This document shows, piece by piece, positions 43,801-52,795 of a stretch of DNA of 64,000 nt. Numbering within the stretch: the first letter of the stretch is position 1; each line of letters begins with the position of its first letter. The stretch comes from Fibrobacter sp. UWT2 (GTDB lineage: Bacteria; Fibrobacterota; Fibrobacteria; Fibrobacterales; Fibrobacteraceae): the NCBI RefSeq assembly GCF_900142545.1, contig NZ_FRBF01000011.1, positions 50,781-114,780 on the forward strand, in the 5' to 3' direction. The notes beneath the pieces are model-generated. The model saw only the letters and a program-made list of their open reading frames with translations. It made no database searches and was not told where the DNA came from. A program made the position numbers and the translations under genes.

Positions 43801-43878
43801 TAGGGCGAAAAAGGGCTCAGGGAAATTCCCTGGGTAGCTTATTTTCGTGTTTAACTAGCTTAAAAAAACGAAGGATAT

Positions 43879-45162
43879 ATGGCAAATCGTGTTGTGATCG
43901 GTTCCCAATGGGGTGACGAAGGCAAGGCCAAGGTTGTTGATTTTCTGACTCTGGACGCAGACTACATCGTGCGTTTCCAGGGCGGCGCAAACGCAGGCCA
44001 TACCGTAGAAGTGGGCGACAAGAAGTTCGTGTTCCACTTGATTCCCTCGGGCATTATGCACGAAGACAAAATTTGCGTGATCGGTAACGGCGTGGTGCTT
44101 GACCCGGTGCAGACGCTTGCAGAAATTGCAGACCTCCACACGAAGGGAATCAACCCGGAAGGTCGCCTGTTCATTGCCGACAACGCACACGTGGTGCTTC
44201 CGTACCACTCCACCCTCGACAAGGCCAAGGAAAAGAAGGCTGGCAAGGGCGCTATCGGTACAACGGGCCGCGGTATTGGCCCCTGCTATAGCGACAAGGT
44301 GAACCGTATCGGCGTTCGCGTGGGTGACCTCATGGACGAACGTGAACTGCGCCCCCGTGTCGAAGCGATGGCCAAGGTCCACAACGAAGAATTCAAGGTG
44401 ATGTACGATGTTCCCGAAATTGATCCGGAACAGGTCATCAAGGATTACCTCGAACTCGGTCAGAAGATCAAGCCGTTCGTGCGCGACGTGAGCGCTATGC
44501 TCTATGAAGCCGTGAAGTCCGGCAAGCGTTTGGTGTTCGAAGGCGCCCAGGGCACCATTCTCGACGTGGACCAGGGTACTTACCCGTTCGTGACCTCCAG
44601 CAACACCGTTGCCGGCTATGCTAGCTGCGGCGCAGGCATTGGCCCGACTGCCATTGACCAGGTGGTGGGTGTGGTGAAGGCTTACACGACTCGCGTGGGT
44701 AACGGTCCGTTCCCGACTGAACTTTTGGATGAAACGGGCGACACGCTCCGTAAGATTGGTAACGAATACGGTGCTACCACGGGCCGTAACCGCCGCTGCG
44801 GTTGGTTCGACGCTCCGGTGGTCCGCAAGGCTGCCGTGGTGAACGGTCTCACTCACTTGGCCATCACCAAGCTCGACGTGCTCGATACCTTTGATTCTAT
44901 CAAGATTTGCACTCACTACGAATGCGACGGCGAAAAGATCGAAAACTTCCCGAACCAGCTTTCCAAGGTCGGCCGCTGCGTGCCGGTTTACGAAGAAATG
45001 CCGGGCTGGAAGTGCGATACTACCAAGTGCCGCAAGCTTGAAGAACTGCCGGAAAATGCCCGCAAGTACCTGAACCGCATGGCAGAACTTGTTGGCGTGA
45101 AGATCGGTATGATCTCTATCGGTGCTAAGCGCGACCAGAGCATTATCGTAGATTTGGACTAG
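43879..45162 (+). CDS. purA: Adenylosuccinate synthetase
   Basis: 427 residues, the normal length. It joins IMP and aspartate using GTP to give adenylosuccinate on the way to AMP, in the cytoplasm. Signatures are the P-loop-like GSQWGDEGKAKVVDF, the GGANAGHTV motif, GTTGRGIGPCYSDK, FEGAQGTILDVDQGTYPFVTSS and GRNRRCGWFD. The third glycine of the usual GDEGKGK loop is Ala here. GAAGGA lies just before the ATG. A CRP-family gene follows 26 bases later. Confidence 0.97.
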   Translation: MANRVVIGSQWGDEGKAKVVDFLTLDADYIVRFQGGANAGHTVEVGDKKFVFHLIPSGIMHEDKICVIGNGVVLDPVQTLAEIADLHTKGINPEGRLFIADNAHVVLPYHSTLDKAKEKKAGKGAIGTTGRGIGPCYSDKVNRIGVRVGDLMDERELRPRVEAMAKVHNEEFKVMYDVPEIDPEQVIKDYLELGQKIKPFVRDVSAMLYEAVKSGKRLVFEGAQGTILDVDQGTYPFVTSSNTVAGYASCGAGIGPTAIDQVVGVVKAYTTRVGNGPFPTELLDETGDTLRKIGNEYGATTGRNRRCGWFDAPVVRKAAVVNGLTHLAITKLDVLDTFDSIKICTHYECDGEKIENFPNQLSKVGRCVPVYEEMPGWKCDTTKCRKLEELPENARKYLNRMAELVGVKIGMISIGAKRDQSIIVDLD

Positions 45163-45188
45163 GAATCTAAAAGAAGAAGGAGAAGGAA

Positions 45189-45899
45189 ATGGACAGCAAT
45201 GTATGTGGACTCTTGAAAGGGGTTGACCTTTTCTCAGAATTGACGGAAGAACAACTTGGCTTGCTTGCCAATTTGGTTGTTGTCCAGGACTTCAACCGCG
45301 ACGAAACGGTGGTGCTCGAAGGCGACTGCTCGATGAAGGCCTTGTACCTGATTGCATCGGGAACGGTGCAGGTCTACATGACCGGCGTCGATGGTCGCGA
45401 GACGATCCTCAGTTTCTTGGAACGCGGAGACTTCTTCGGTGAAATGTCGCTCATCGACGGCGAACCGAGGTCCGCCTCGGTGCGCACCGTGACCGACGCC
45501 CAGTTGATGATCATTCACCGGGAACCGTTCCTTACTCTTATTCGTCAGACTCCTGAAATTGCAATGTCCTTGCTTTCTGAAATGAGCAAGCGACTCCGCA
45601 AGGCGAATAAGCAGATCGGTTCCCTTTCCACCATGTCTGTGAGCGGCCGCGTGGCGGGCACTCTCCTGAACTTGATGGAAGAACGCGGTATGCGCATTCA
45701 CACCGACAACGGCCAGATGGTGACGGTGATTCACAATCGTCCGACGCAACAGCAGCTGGCGGACATGTCGGGTACCACGCGCGAAACCGTGAGCCGCATT
45801 TGCTCCATGCTTGTAAAGGCGAATGCAATTGCCATGACCGGCAAGGATATCGTTATCTTTGACGAGAACGCCTTGCAGGAAAAAGCAACTAAAGGGTAG
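45189..45899 (+). CDS. CRP/FNR-family transcription regulator
   Basis: 236 residues. The cyclic-nucleotide-binding domain covers ~10-120 (DETVVLEGD, LYLIASGTVQVYM, then the phosphate-cassette-like GDFFGEMSLIDGEPRSASVRT). It is followed by a dimer helix and a winged helix with THR-type QQLADMSGTTRETVSRI. The cassette (FGEMSLIDGEPRSAS) retains the Glu and Arg that contact cyclic nucleotides, so cAMP or a similar ligand is plausible. No Cys cluster for FNR-type sensing. AAGGAG precedes the ATG. It follows purA closely; target genes are unknown. Confidence 0.92.
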   Translation: MDSNVCGLLKGVDLFSELTEEQLGLLANLVVVQDFNRDETVVLEGDCSMKALYLIASGTVQVYMTGVDGRETILSFLERGDFFGEMSLIDGEPRSASVRTVTDAQLMIIHREPFLTLIRQTPEIAMSLLSEMSKRLRKANKQIGSLSTMSVSGRVAGTLLNLMEERGMRIHTDNGQMVTVIHNRPTQQQLADMSGTTRETVSRICSMLVKANAIAMTGKDIVIFDENALQEKATKG

Positions 45900-45910
45900 T
45901 TTTACCTAAT

Positions 45911-46684
45911 ATGGATAAAGTAAAGAATATTGCGAACAAAGTTCTGGCTTGGCTCAAGACGGCGCCGGTTGTGAAGGCGATTGGTATTTGGGTCGTCCTT
46001 TTGATTATTCTCGCTTTTGCGGTGGACAAGTTGGTGATGCCGATTTTCTCGGGCCATTTTGCCTCTACGGGTGAAGTTCCGAATTTGGAAGGTATGACCC
46101 AGGAAGCGGCAGAAAAGGCGCTGGACGAAGCGGGCTTTAAGTATGAATGGCTTGCAGAAGGCCGCTATAACGCCCAGATCCCGGAAGGGTTGGTGCTTGT
46201 GCAGATGCCTGCAGCCGGCCGTACCGCAAAGCTTGGCCGTACCGTCAAACTCACCAAGAGCTTGGGACTTCGCGAAGTGGAAATTCCCGACTTGCGTGGT
46301 AAGAGCCAGAAACAGGCCGCAATTTCTTTGAGTCGTGCAGGCCTTGTGCAAGGCGCGATCGTGAAGGGCGCTCACCAGAGCATTCCCCGCGGTGTCGTGA
46401 TTCGCACAATCCCGTTTGCAGGCCAGAAGGTTCGTGTCGGCGATACGGTGAAGGTCGTTATCTCGGCTGGCGCAACTCAGGGCAAGACGCTTCTTCCCGA
46501 TTTTAGCGGCGAACAGATCGATAATGTGTATGCCAAAATCGATGCTCTCGGTTTTAGAGTCGGAAAGGTCAAGCGCAAGAAAGATGAAGAAGGCCGTGCT
46601 CCTGGCACCGTCATTGAAACATCTCCGAGACATGGCGATTATCTGCCGCCTGATTCCAAGATCGATTTCGTGATTGCGGACTAA
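45911..46684 (+). CDS. PASTA-domain membrane protein without kinase
   Basis: 257 residues. A membrane helix near residues 22-45 (AIGIWVVLLIILAFAVDKLV) is followed by three PASTA domains: VPNLEGMTQEAAEKALDEAG, IPDLRGKSQKQAAISLSRAG and LPDFSGEQIDNVYAKIDALG, each ending in a GTVI/GVVI-type segment and TVK strand. PASTA domains bind muropeptides or lipid II in Ser/Thr kinases and penicillin-binding proteins; here the kinase or transpeptidase part is absent. It is probably a cell-wall-sensing or scaffold protein with its PASTA part outside the inner membrane. The following TPR lipoprotein starts 2 bases after the stop. Confidence 0.88.
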   Translation: MDKVKNIANKVLAWLKTAPVVKAIGIWVVLLIILAFAVDKLVMPIFSGHFASTGEVPNLEGMTQEAAEKALDEAGFKYEWLAEGRYNAQIPEGLVLVQMPAAGRTAKLGRTVKLTKSLGLREVEIPDLRGKSQKQAAISLSRAGLVQGAIVKGAHQSIPRGVVIRTIPFAGQKVRVGDTVKVVISAGATQGKTLLPDFSGEQIDNVYAKIDALGFRVGKVKRKKDEEGRAPGTVIETSPRHGDYLPPDSKIDFVIAD

Positions 46685-46685
46685 A

Positions 46686-48614
46686 ATGCACATGAGGGTG
46701 TTGTTTGTTTCACTTGCAATGGTGGCGACTCTCTTTACGATGTCGCTTTCGCTCGGAGCGTGCGCTTCGTCGAAAAAGGGTGGTGCCCTGACGGCAGCGG
46801 ATTCTGCTGCGATTGCCATGGCGGTGAATGCAAAGTTGGATTCTATACAGAGAGCGGCTGAAGATTTGTCCCAGAATGTGGATGCCGCCCATGAATCCTT
46901 TATTCGTGCCCAGGAAATGGAATTGCGTGGCGAGAAGGCGTTGGCCAATGTGTTCTGGCAGCATGCTGCAGAATCGGACCCCAACAGCCGATACCTGGCT
47001 TTTAAACTTGCCGAAATCATGATGTCGCAGGGCTCTGATTCTCTCGCCCTGATTCAGGCGCAGCGTGCGCATAAGTTGAAAGGTCGCCCGACGGCCAGCC
47101 AGCTGGGGATGCTTGCCCATTTGTATGTGAAAGACGGCCGCGCCGATTCTGCCCGCAAGTATTTCAATGCGGCTCTGGATACCTCCCGCTATCAGGATAT
47201 GACGCTGCTGTACGATTACAGCCTGTTCCTGGAAGCGGTTCAAGACACGAAGGAGCTGACCCGAGTCTATGACCTGCTTTTACCGCAGGTGAATTACATG
47301 CCGACGCTTTTCCAGCGTCAGCTCAAGTTGCTTTTGGACCAGGGCAAGGATTCCGCTGTCGTGGAACTTTTCGAAAAAGGTCACGAAGCTACCGGCGACA
47401 AGAAAATGCTTTTGCAGATGGTGCAGGGACTCGTGTTCCAGCAGCGCTTGAAAGAAGCCAAGGCGGTGGTGGACACCCTTACGGAATCAACTCAAGATGA
47501 CGAATCCATGATTGTGCTTTTGATGAGCGCACTGGCTGAAACAAGTCGCGATTCGGCTTATGCCATGCTCAAGAAAAAGTATTACGTGGACCAGGTGCGT
47601 ACACCGATGCTTGCGAATTTCTTGGGCCATTACGAACATATGTTCGATGACCTGGACAGTGCGAAGAAGCATTTGAAGATTGCCGCAGAACAGTTGGGTG
47701 ACCAGCGGGTTTATGCGACCAATGCCTATCATGCGCTTTCGGCTATAGCCTTTAAAGAAAAGAAGAATAAGGATGCCGTACGCTATGCCGAAAAGGCGGA
47801 CTCTGTGGCGCTGGGTAGCGACAAGGCTGCTCTCGCTTTGACCTACGGCACGGCAGGGCTGTACAGCAAGGCTTACAAGATGCTTGATTCGGTGATTGCG
47901 GTGTGGGACAAGTGGACGCCCATGGAAGGAATCGCCGACTCCGCTTCGATTCAGCGGATGAAAGTGGATGTTGAACGCAACAGACGTCAGTTCCGCAGCG
48001 TGTATGCCCGCATTTTATGTGTGGAAGCCCAGGAAGTCTGGCAGAAGGACATTGCGGATTCCGCCCGGATTAAAAAGGCGCTTGCCTTGCGTGAAAAGGC
48101 TGATGGATTCTACAAGGAACTTGCCACAAAGGATACTTCAGATGCGGGTGTTCTGGTACTGATGGCCATGAACTTGGAACGCATGGACCGCTACGAAGAA
48201 GCTTTTGCCTTGTTCGAAAAGATCCTGAAAATCAAAAACGCTACAATCGATCGCGCTGAGGTCTTGAACTATTACGGCTACACGCTGATTGACTTGAACC
48301 GCAATGCCGCTGAATTGGACAAGGGAATTGCCATGGTCGATCAGGCCCTGTTGATGGAAAAGAATGGCCAACCGTCGGAAGCTTATTTGGATTCGAGAGC
48401 CTGGGGCTTTTACCGCAAGGGAAAATTTGAAGATGCACTTACGGTAATGAAGCTCATCAAGAGCCCTCACTTTGACGACGATTACGTTTACTGGGAACAT
48501 ATGGCTGCCATTTATGATGCGCTTGGCATGAAGGCCGAAACCAAGGCCGCTTACAAGAAACTGAAAAAGCTGCAGCCGCATCACCCCGCCGTGAAGAAGT
48601 TCTATAAGAAGTAG
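46686..48614 (+). CDS. TPR lipoprotein
   Basis: 642 residues. The lipobox SLGACAS lipidates a Cys near residue 29. Helical repeats cover most of the rest; clear TPR motifs are LAHLYVKDGRADSARKYFNAAL, LYDLNR/LNYYGYTLIDLNRN and LDSRAWGFYRKGKFEDAL. It starts 2 bases after the PASTA gene (Met at 46692 also possible). In Bacteroidota a TPR lipoprotein next to a DUF4292/LolB-like lipoprotein is a common pair, as here, so an outer-membrane or lipoprotein-assembly role is reasonable but unproved. Confidence 0.82.
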   Translation: MHMRVLFVSLAMVATLFTMSLSLGACASSKKGGALTAADSAAIAMAVNAKLDSIQRAAEDLSQNVDAAHESFIRAQEMELRGEKALANVFWQHAAESDPNSRYLAFKLAEIMMSQGSDSLALIQAQRAHKLKGRPTASQLGMLAHLYVKDGRADSARKYFNAALDTSRYQDMTLLYDYSLFLEAVQDTKELTRVYDLLLPQVNYMPTLFQRQLKLLLDQGKDSAVVELFEKGHEATGDKKMLLQMVQGLVFQQRLKEAKAVVDTLTESTQDDESMIVLLMSALAETSRDSAYAMLKKKYYVDQVRTPMLANFLGHYEHMFDDLDSAKKHLKIAAEQLGDQRVYATNAYHALSAIAFKEKKNKDAVRYAEKADSVALGSDKAALALTYGTAGLYSKAYKMLDSVIAVWDKWTPMEGIADSASIQRMKVDVERNRRQFRSVYARILCVEAQEVWQKDIADSARIKKALALREKADGFYKELATKDTSDAGVLVLMAMNLERMDRYEEAFALFEKILKIKNATIDRAEVLNYYGYTLIDLNRNAAELDKGIAMVDQALLMEKNGQPSEAYLDSRAWGFYRKGKFEDALTVMKLIKSPHFDDDYVYWEHMAAIYDALGMKAETKAAYKKLKKLQPHHPAVKKFYKK

Positions 48615-48640
48615 ACGGTAGGAAGTGACAGTGGTTAGGG
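48612..48640. repeat. Dispersed repeat, copy 4 (reverse), overlapping a gene start
   Basis: The reverse complement reads CTAACCACTGTC, then ACTTCCTACCGTCTA, matching 5681-5720. It lies across the stop of the TPR gene and the start region of the LolB-like gene, and supplies the possible ribosome site GGTAGGAAG. Confidence 0.6.
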
Positions 48641-49398
48641 TGCCGTTGAAGTTTATCTGTTCCATATTTGTCTTGTTTGCGATGTGCATTCTTGTCGGAT
48701 GCGCAGGTAAAAAGCCTGTAGTAGAGCCGGTTTCTGCAGACACGACTGTTGAAAAAGAAACTCCCCGCGATAGCTTGCGCGCCAAGTTTTTACTGACGAT
48801 TTATGAAGAGGGAAAAACGCAGGAACTGGACGCCGTACTTTTCTCGGTGCCGGGCAAGCGTTACCGTATGGAACTTACGGGTCCGCTGGGAATCGGCGTG
48901 GCTTCGCTCCTGTGGCAAGAAGAAGGCTGGCAGATGACATTCCCCACGGAAAAGCTTTACATGAAGGGTGTGGGCTATATGGTGGGACTCTTGAATAACG
49001 ATGCGCTTCCGATGGTGCACATTCACCAGGTGGCGGACATTTTTGATGGTCGCCTGTTGCCCGAAGGCTATGAAGAAGTTGCTCCGCCCGAAGATTCGAC
49101 AAAGGTGGCGGGCGCCGTTTATGCCCGTGAAAAAATGGGTCGCTCCTTTCATTTTGTAAAGGACGGGGACCATGTTTCTTGGCTTTCGCGCGCGGGTCGT
49201 GGCGGTAAGACCGAAGTCATCCGCTATTATGACTTTAAGGAATTTGAAGGCGTAGAAACGCCGTCCCGAATTGAATTCGAACTGGACGGTGCGAAATTCC
49301 TTGAAATTCGCATCAAGAAAGTTGCCCGCAACAAGTCATTCAGCTCGGGAACCTGGCGCTTGAACATTCCCAAGAGCTTCAAGCGCGTCGGGGAATAG
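48625..49398 (+). CDS. LolB/DUF4292-like lipoprotein
   Basis: 257 residues from the GTG at 48625. The GTG at 48631 (better spacing from AGGAAG) or that at 48640 may be the real start; all three lie in or next to a dispersed repeat. The lipobox ILVGC lipidates a Cys near residue 26. The mature part is beta-strand-rich (LRAKFLLTIYEEGKTQELDAVLF, RYRMELTGPLGIGVASLLW, IEFELDGAKFLEIRIKKV), in the style of LolA/LolB folds and DUF4292 proteins. Such proteins shuttle or insert lipoproteins at the outer membrane. The fold is inferred; neighbours support it. Confidence 0.7.
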   Translation: MTVVRVPLKFICSIFVLFAMCILVGCAGKKPVVEPVSADTTVEKETPRDSLRAKFLLTIYEEGKTQELDAVLFSVPGKRYRMELTGPLGIGVASLLWQEEGWQMTFPTEKLYMKGVGYMVGLLNNDALPMVHIHQVADIFDGRLLPEGYEEVAPPEDSTKVAGAVYAREKMGRSFHFVKDGDHVSWLSRAGRGGKTEVIRYYDFKEFEGVETPSRIEFELDGAKFLEIRIKKVARNKSFSSGTWRLNIPKSFKRVGE

Positions 49399-49413
49399 TA
49401 AAATTTGTAAATT

Positions 49414-52400
49414 ATGGCTATGAAGTTGAATGCTAAGATTTTTGCATTGGTTTTTGGGCTATTCTGTTGTGCCCCGTTATTTGCGGCAGACACGTTGCAG
49501 GTGTATGCGATTCGCGTGCAGTTTGAGGAAGAAAAGCCGGACAATAGTTTGACGACTGGAACAGGTCTGTTTGATTCTGACAGGTCGAAAAAGGGGGACT
49601 ACAAGTTGGACCCTTCGGGCATGCGCAACAGCGTGTCTTACTGGAAAAAGCATTTTGATTTTGTGAACGCTTATTTTAACAAGGCAAGTAACGGGAAAGT
49701 GGTGATTGATGCGCATATTTTCCCGAAGTCCTCGAGTGCCTATAAGCTTAAAAAGCAGATTATTGACTATAACCGCACAAGCAAGATGAAAGGCGAAAAG
49801 ACGGCGGAGTTTGATGAAGCCCGCAGTCGCGATTATTTGCGCTTTGTTTATGATGCGGTGATGGCGGCCCATGAATCGGGTGAGTCGCCTTTTAGTGAAC
49901 CGCTGTCGAAAAATCCGAATACGAAACGCGCCTATATGATCATTCACGCAGGTGCGAGCCGCCTTGTTGATGGCGGTAGCATGGGTACCCGCGGCGCTGA
50001 TACGCCGGGTGACTTCATGGATGTTTATATCGAGAAGGATTATTGGCAGTATCTGCCGGATACCCTTGATGGTACGATCGTTCGCAAGGTGGGCAAGAAT
50101 TCTGCGGGCAAGGATTCTACGGTTGTGGAAGGTCTCTCGCTGGAAGGTGCCACCATCGATACGCTGCAGTCGATTATGGTCACTAGCGAAACCGCTTCGC
50201 AGGATGGCTTGAATTGGGGCGTGAACGGTATTCTGGTGAATCAGATTGCCCGCGAACTCGGACTCCCGAACACCTATGATGTGGTGAAGGGAATTAGCCG
50301 CTTGGGTTATTACGATGTAATGGATTTTGCGGGCTACAATGCGGGTAATGGTTTCTTGCCTTCGATGCCTGCGGCGTGGGAACGAGCCTACATGGGCTGG
50401 AGCGCCGTGAAGGAAGTGCGCCCTGTGGCTGGCAAACCTGTGACGGTTGAAATTTCGGCGGCGGGAACCGGCAGTGGAACGGAAATTGTGAAGGTCCCGC
50501 TCTCCGCCAGTGAATATTTGCTGATCGAAAACCGCCAACGTAGTTGGAATAAGGACGGCGAGGTGAGCGTGTCGCTCGGTGAAGCCGACGAAAGTTCCGA
50601 TACCATTGTCAAGACGGTTCCAGTAGACAGCTTGAACCTGGTGTTTGAAGATAGTGTCGGCTGCGAAAAGAAATGCAAGTCGAATAGTAAAAAGGCGTCG
50701 GGCATTATTGTGGACGTGAGCAGCTTTGATGCGGGAATTCCTGCTAGCGGCATTGTCGTGTGGCGCGTGAATGACTGGTACTTGCGCGAAACCCTGGAAT
50801 ACGGTATTGCAAACTTCTGGGGTGGTGACACTTTGCGAGACCACCAGTTCGGTATCGCGATGGTGGAAGCCGACGGCATCTTGAGTATCGGCAAGACGTT
50901 CAAGAATGCGCTTGGCGAAGATACTTACGATTACGGTTCGGGTACAGACTTGTTGCCGCACTTGCGCAAGCCCGACAAGGATTCCAAGCAGAAGTTCGAT
51001 ACGGTCAAGACGATCGGTTCTACCGGTTATGCGAATACTAAGACGACTCAGGGCGGCTATACCGGTATTAAGATTTCGGTGAATGTGCCGAAGGATGCCC
51101 GCATCGAAAAGACATCGAATTCGTTCATGGGCGATAGCGTGGTGAATTTTGGTGCGCAAAAGATTAGCGTGACCATCAGCATTGATGACGGAAGCATTGA
51201 TGGCTCCCAGTTCCCGCGCGATATTGGCCTTGCTTCTGCGGTGCGTGGCGCCGTGTTCGTGGATGACCCTGAAAACGATGGCGAAAAGCTTTTGGTGGTG
51301 GGCGCCATGGATGGAACGCTGCAGGTGTTCAATGCCTTGGGCGATACACTGTTCCCGGCGGATACGGTCATCAAGCAGAAGACTTTGACCCGCAACAGCG
51401 TCGAACGCGAGGTGCCTCTGTACCGTGTGGGTGCAAGTTACGGTCCGTTGGTAGGCATGGCGAGCGACGGCAAGGATGTGTATAGTCTGCATACGAATAA
51501 GCTTGTGAAGACGAGCTTTGTGGGCGGAATGCCGACGCAAGAAGCGATTGCTATTGATTCTGCCTTGGCTGGACCCGTTATTGTTGACGGAAACGTTTAC
51601 TACACGACGACAAAAGGACCCTTTGCTTATAATATGAAAGACGGTAAGGCTACTGTTCAACTTGAAAAAGGTGCGTACGGCGGTCTTTATAATATTACCG
51701 ATTTGGCTTACTGTGGAACCGAAGATGGTAAGCCTGCCTTTGCTTATTATGCGGCTTTGGATGGCTCGGTGTATTTACGTGGAATCGGAGTGAAATTGAA
51801 TAGTCGCAGCGATGAAAAATTCCGCATTGCCTGTACCGATTTGAATCGTGACGGCAGGGAAGAAATGATCGCAGTCGGCAGTCGCGGAACAGTGATGACC
51901 TTGAAATGGAGTAAAAACTACAAGCGCGGCGCTGGTGGCACGAGTGGCTTGAAGGATGAAACCTCCGGCATTGCTATCGGTGACATTAACGGTGACGGCT
52001 ATCCTGAAATCGTGTTCCTCGGTGACAACCTGGTGTACGCTCTTGACCGTTCGGGACTTCCGATTGCCGGTTTCCCGGTGAAGATTAGTCGCGGTGCACC
52101 TGTTTACGGATTCTTTAGCGACCCGATTCTCGTAGACGTCAATGGCGATGACACTCCTGAAATTCTGGTGCCGAGTAGCGAAGGCTTGGTGTATGCCGTT
52201 ACGGGCAATGGTAAACTCTTGACCGACGGTTTCCCGATGGCGGCAGGCAGCTACGAAGACATGGATTCAACAAACGTGATTCAGCCGATGAGCATCTTTG
52301 TGGCGAACGCCGTGTCTGACAAGAAGTCTGCTGGTCCGGAACTTTACGCCTTGCATCGCAATAACCTGACTGCATTCCGCCTGCGCAATGCAAAAACCGA

Positions 52401-52794
52401 TGCTGCCTCCTCTAATGCGGCATGGCTGCTCCCGGCCGGAGGCAACGAACGTACGGGCTACTTCGATGCTTCTAAGCTGGGTGACGTGAAGAAGGTATCT
52501 GCAAAGGATGAGATTTCGGAGTTCTTTATGTTCCCGAATCCGGTTCGCGGCGGTGTCGCCAAGGCTCGCTTTGAAATCGGTGCGGCAGCGAAGAATGCAA
52601 CACTTGAACTCTACGACATTACGGGCCTTTGCGTATTCAAGGCCAAGATGAGTGACGTGAAACAGGGACGCAATCAGTTTGAAAAACTGGACCTGAAGCA
52701 CCTTGGTTCTGACGTTTACACGGCTCGCCTTAAGGTTAAGTTTGAAAGCGGCAAGACCAAGCAGAAACTCTACCGCGTCGGTGTGGTGAAGTAA
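49414..52794 (+). CDS. M6-like protease homologue with lost active site, FG-GAP repeats and T9SS-like tail
   Basis: 1126 residues. A signal peptide (IFALVFGLFCCAPLFAA) is followed by an M6 (immune inhibitor A)-type domain to about residue 350. In the zinc-site region HExxHxxGLPDLYD the protein reads NQIARELGLPNTYD (276-289): both His and the Glu are replaced, so it is probably not a protease. Residues ~590-1020 have FG-GAP/VCBS-type repeats (GIAIGDINGDGYPEIVF; LVDVNGDDTPEILVPSSEGLVYAV). The last ~85 residues are a T9SS type A tail (FFMFPNPVRGG, then LELYDITGLCVF). The second Met (49420) is an alternative start. It is followed after 1 base by an FGE-like gene. Confidence 0.82.
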   Translation: MAMKLNAKIFALVFGLFCCAPLFAADTLQVYAIRVQFEEEKPDNSLTTGTGLFDSDRSKKGDYKLDPSGMRNSVSYWKKHFDFVNAYFNKASNGKVVIDAHIFPKSSSAYKLKKQIIDYNRTSKMKGEKTAEFDEARSRDYLRFVYDAVMAAHESGESPFSEPLSKNPNTKRAYMIIHAGASRLVDGGSMGTRGADTPGDFMDVYIEKDYWQYLPDTLDGTIVRKVGKNSAGKDSTVVEGLSLEGATIDTLQSIMVTSETASQDGLNWGVNGILVNQIARELGLPNTYDVVKGISRLGYYDVMDFAGYNAGNGFLPSMPAAWERAYMGWSAVKEVRPVAGKPVTVEISAAGTGSGTEIVKVPLSASEYLLIENRQRSWNKDGEVSVSLGEADESSDTIVKTVPVDSLNLVFEDSVGCEKKCKSNSKKASGIIVDVSSFDAGIPASGIVVWRVNDWYLRETLEYGIANFWGGDTLRDHQFGIAMVEADGILSIGKTFKNALGEDTYDYGSGTDLLPHLRKPDKDSKQKFDTVKTIGSTGYANTKTTQGGYTGIKISVNVPKDARIEKTSNSFMGDSVVNFGAQKISVTISIDDGSIDGSQFPRDIGLASAVRGAVFVDDPENDGEKLLVVGAMDGTLQVFNALGDTLFPADTVIKQKTLTRNSVEREVPLYRVGASYGPLVGMASDGKDVYSLHTNKLVKTSFVGGMPTQEAIAIDSALAGPVIVDGNVYYTTTKGPFAYNMKDGKATVQLEKGAYGGLYNITDLAYCGTEDGKPAFAYYAALDGSVYLRGIGVKLNSRSDEKFRIACTDLNRDGREEMIAVGSRGTVMTLKWSKNYKRGAGGTSGLKDETSGIAIGDINGDGYPEIVFLGDNLVYALDRSGLPIAGFPVKISRGAPVYGFFSDPILVDVNGDDTPEILVPSSEGLVYAVTGNGKLLTDGFPMAAGSYEDMDSTNVIQPMSIFVANAVSDKKSAGPELYALHRNNLTAFRLRNAKTDAASSNAAWLLPAGGNERTGYFDASKLGDVKKVSAKDEISEFFMFPNPVRGGVAKARFEIGAAAKNATLELYDITGLCVFKAKMSDVKQGRNQFEKLDLKHLGSDVYTARLKVKFESGKTKQKLYRVGVVK

Positions 52795-52795
52795 T

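Noticed and set aside
43801..43878. Purine riboswitch in the purA leader
   Set aside because: Only one short hairpin is present; no purine aptamer junction or conserved loops were found.
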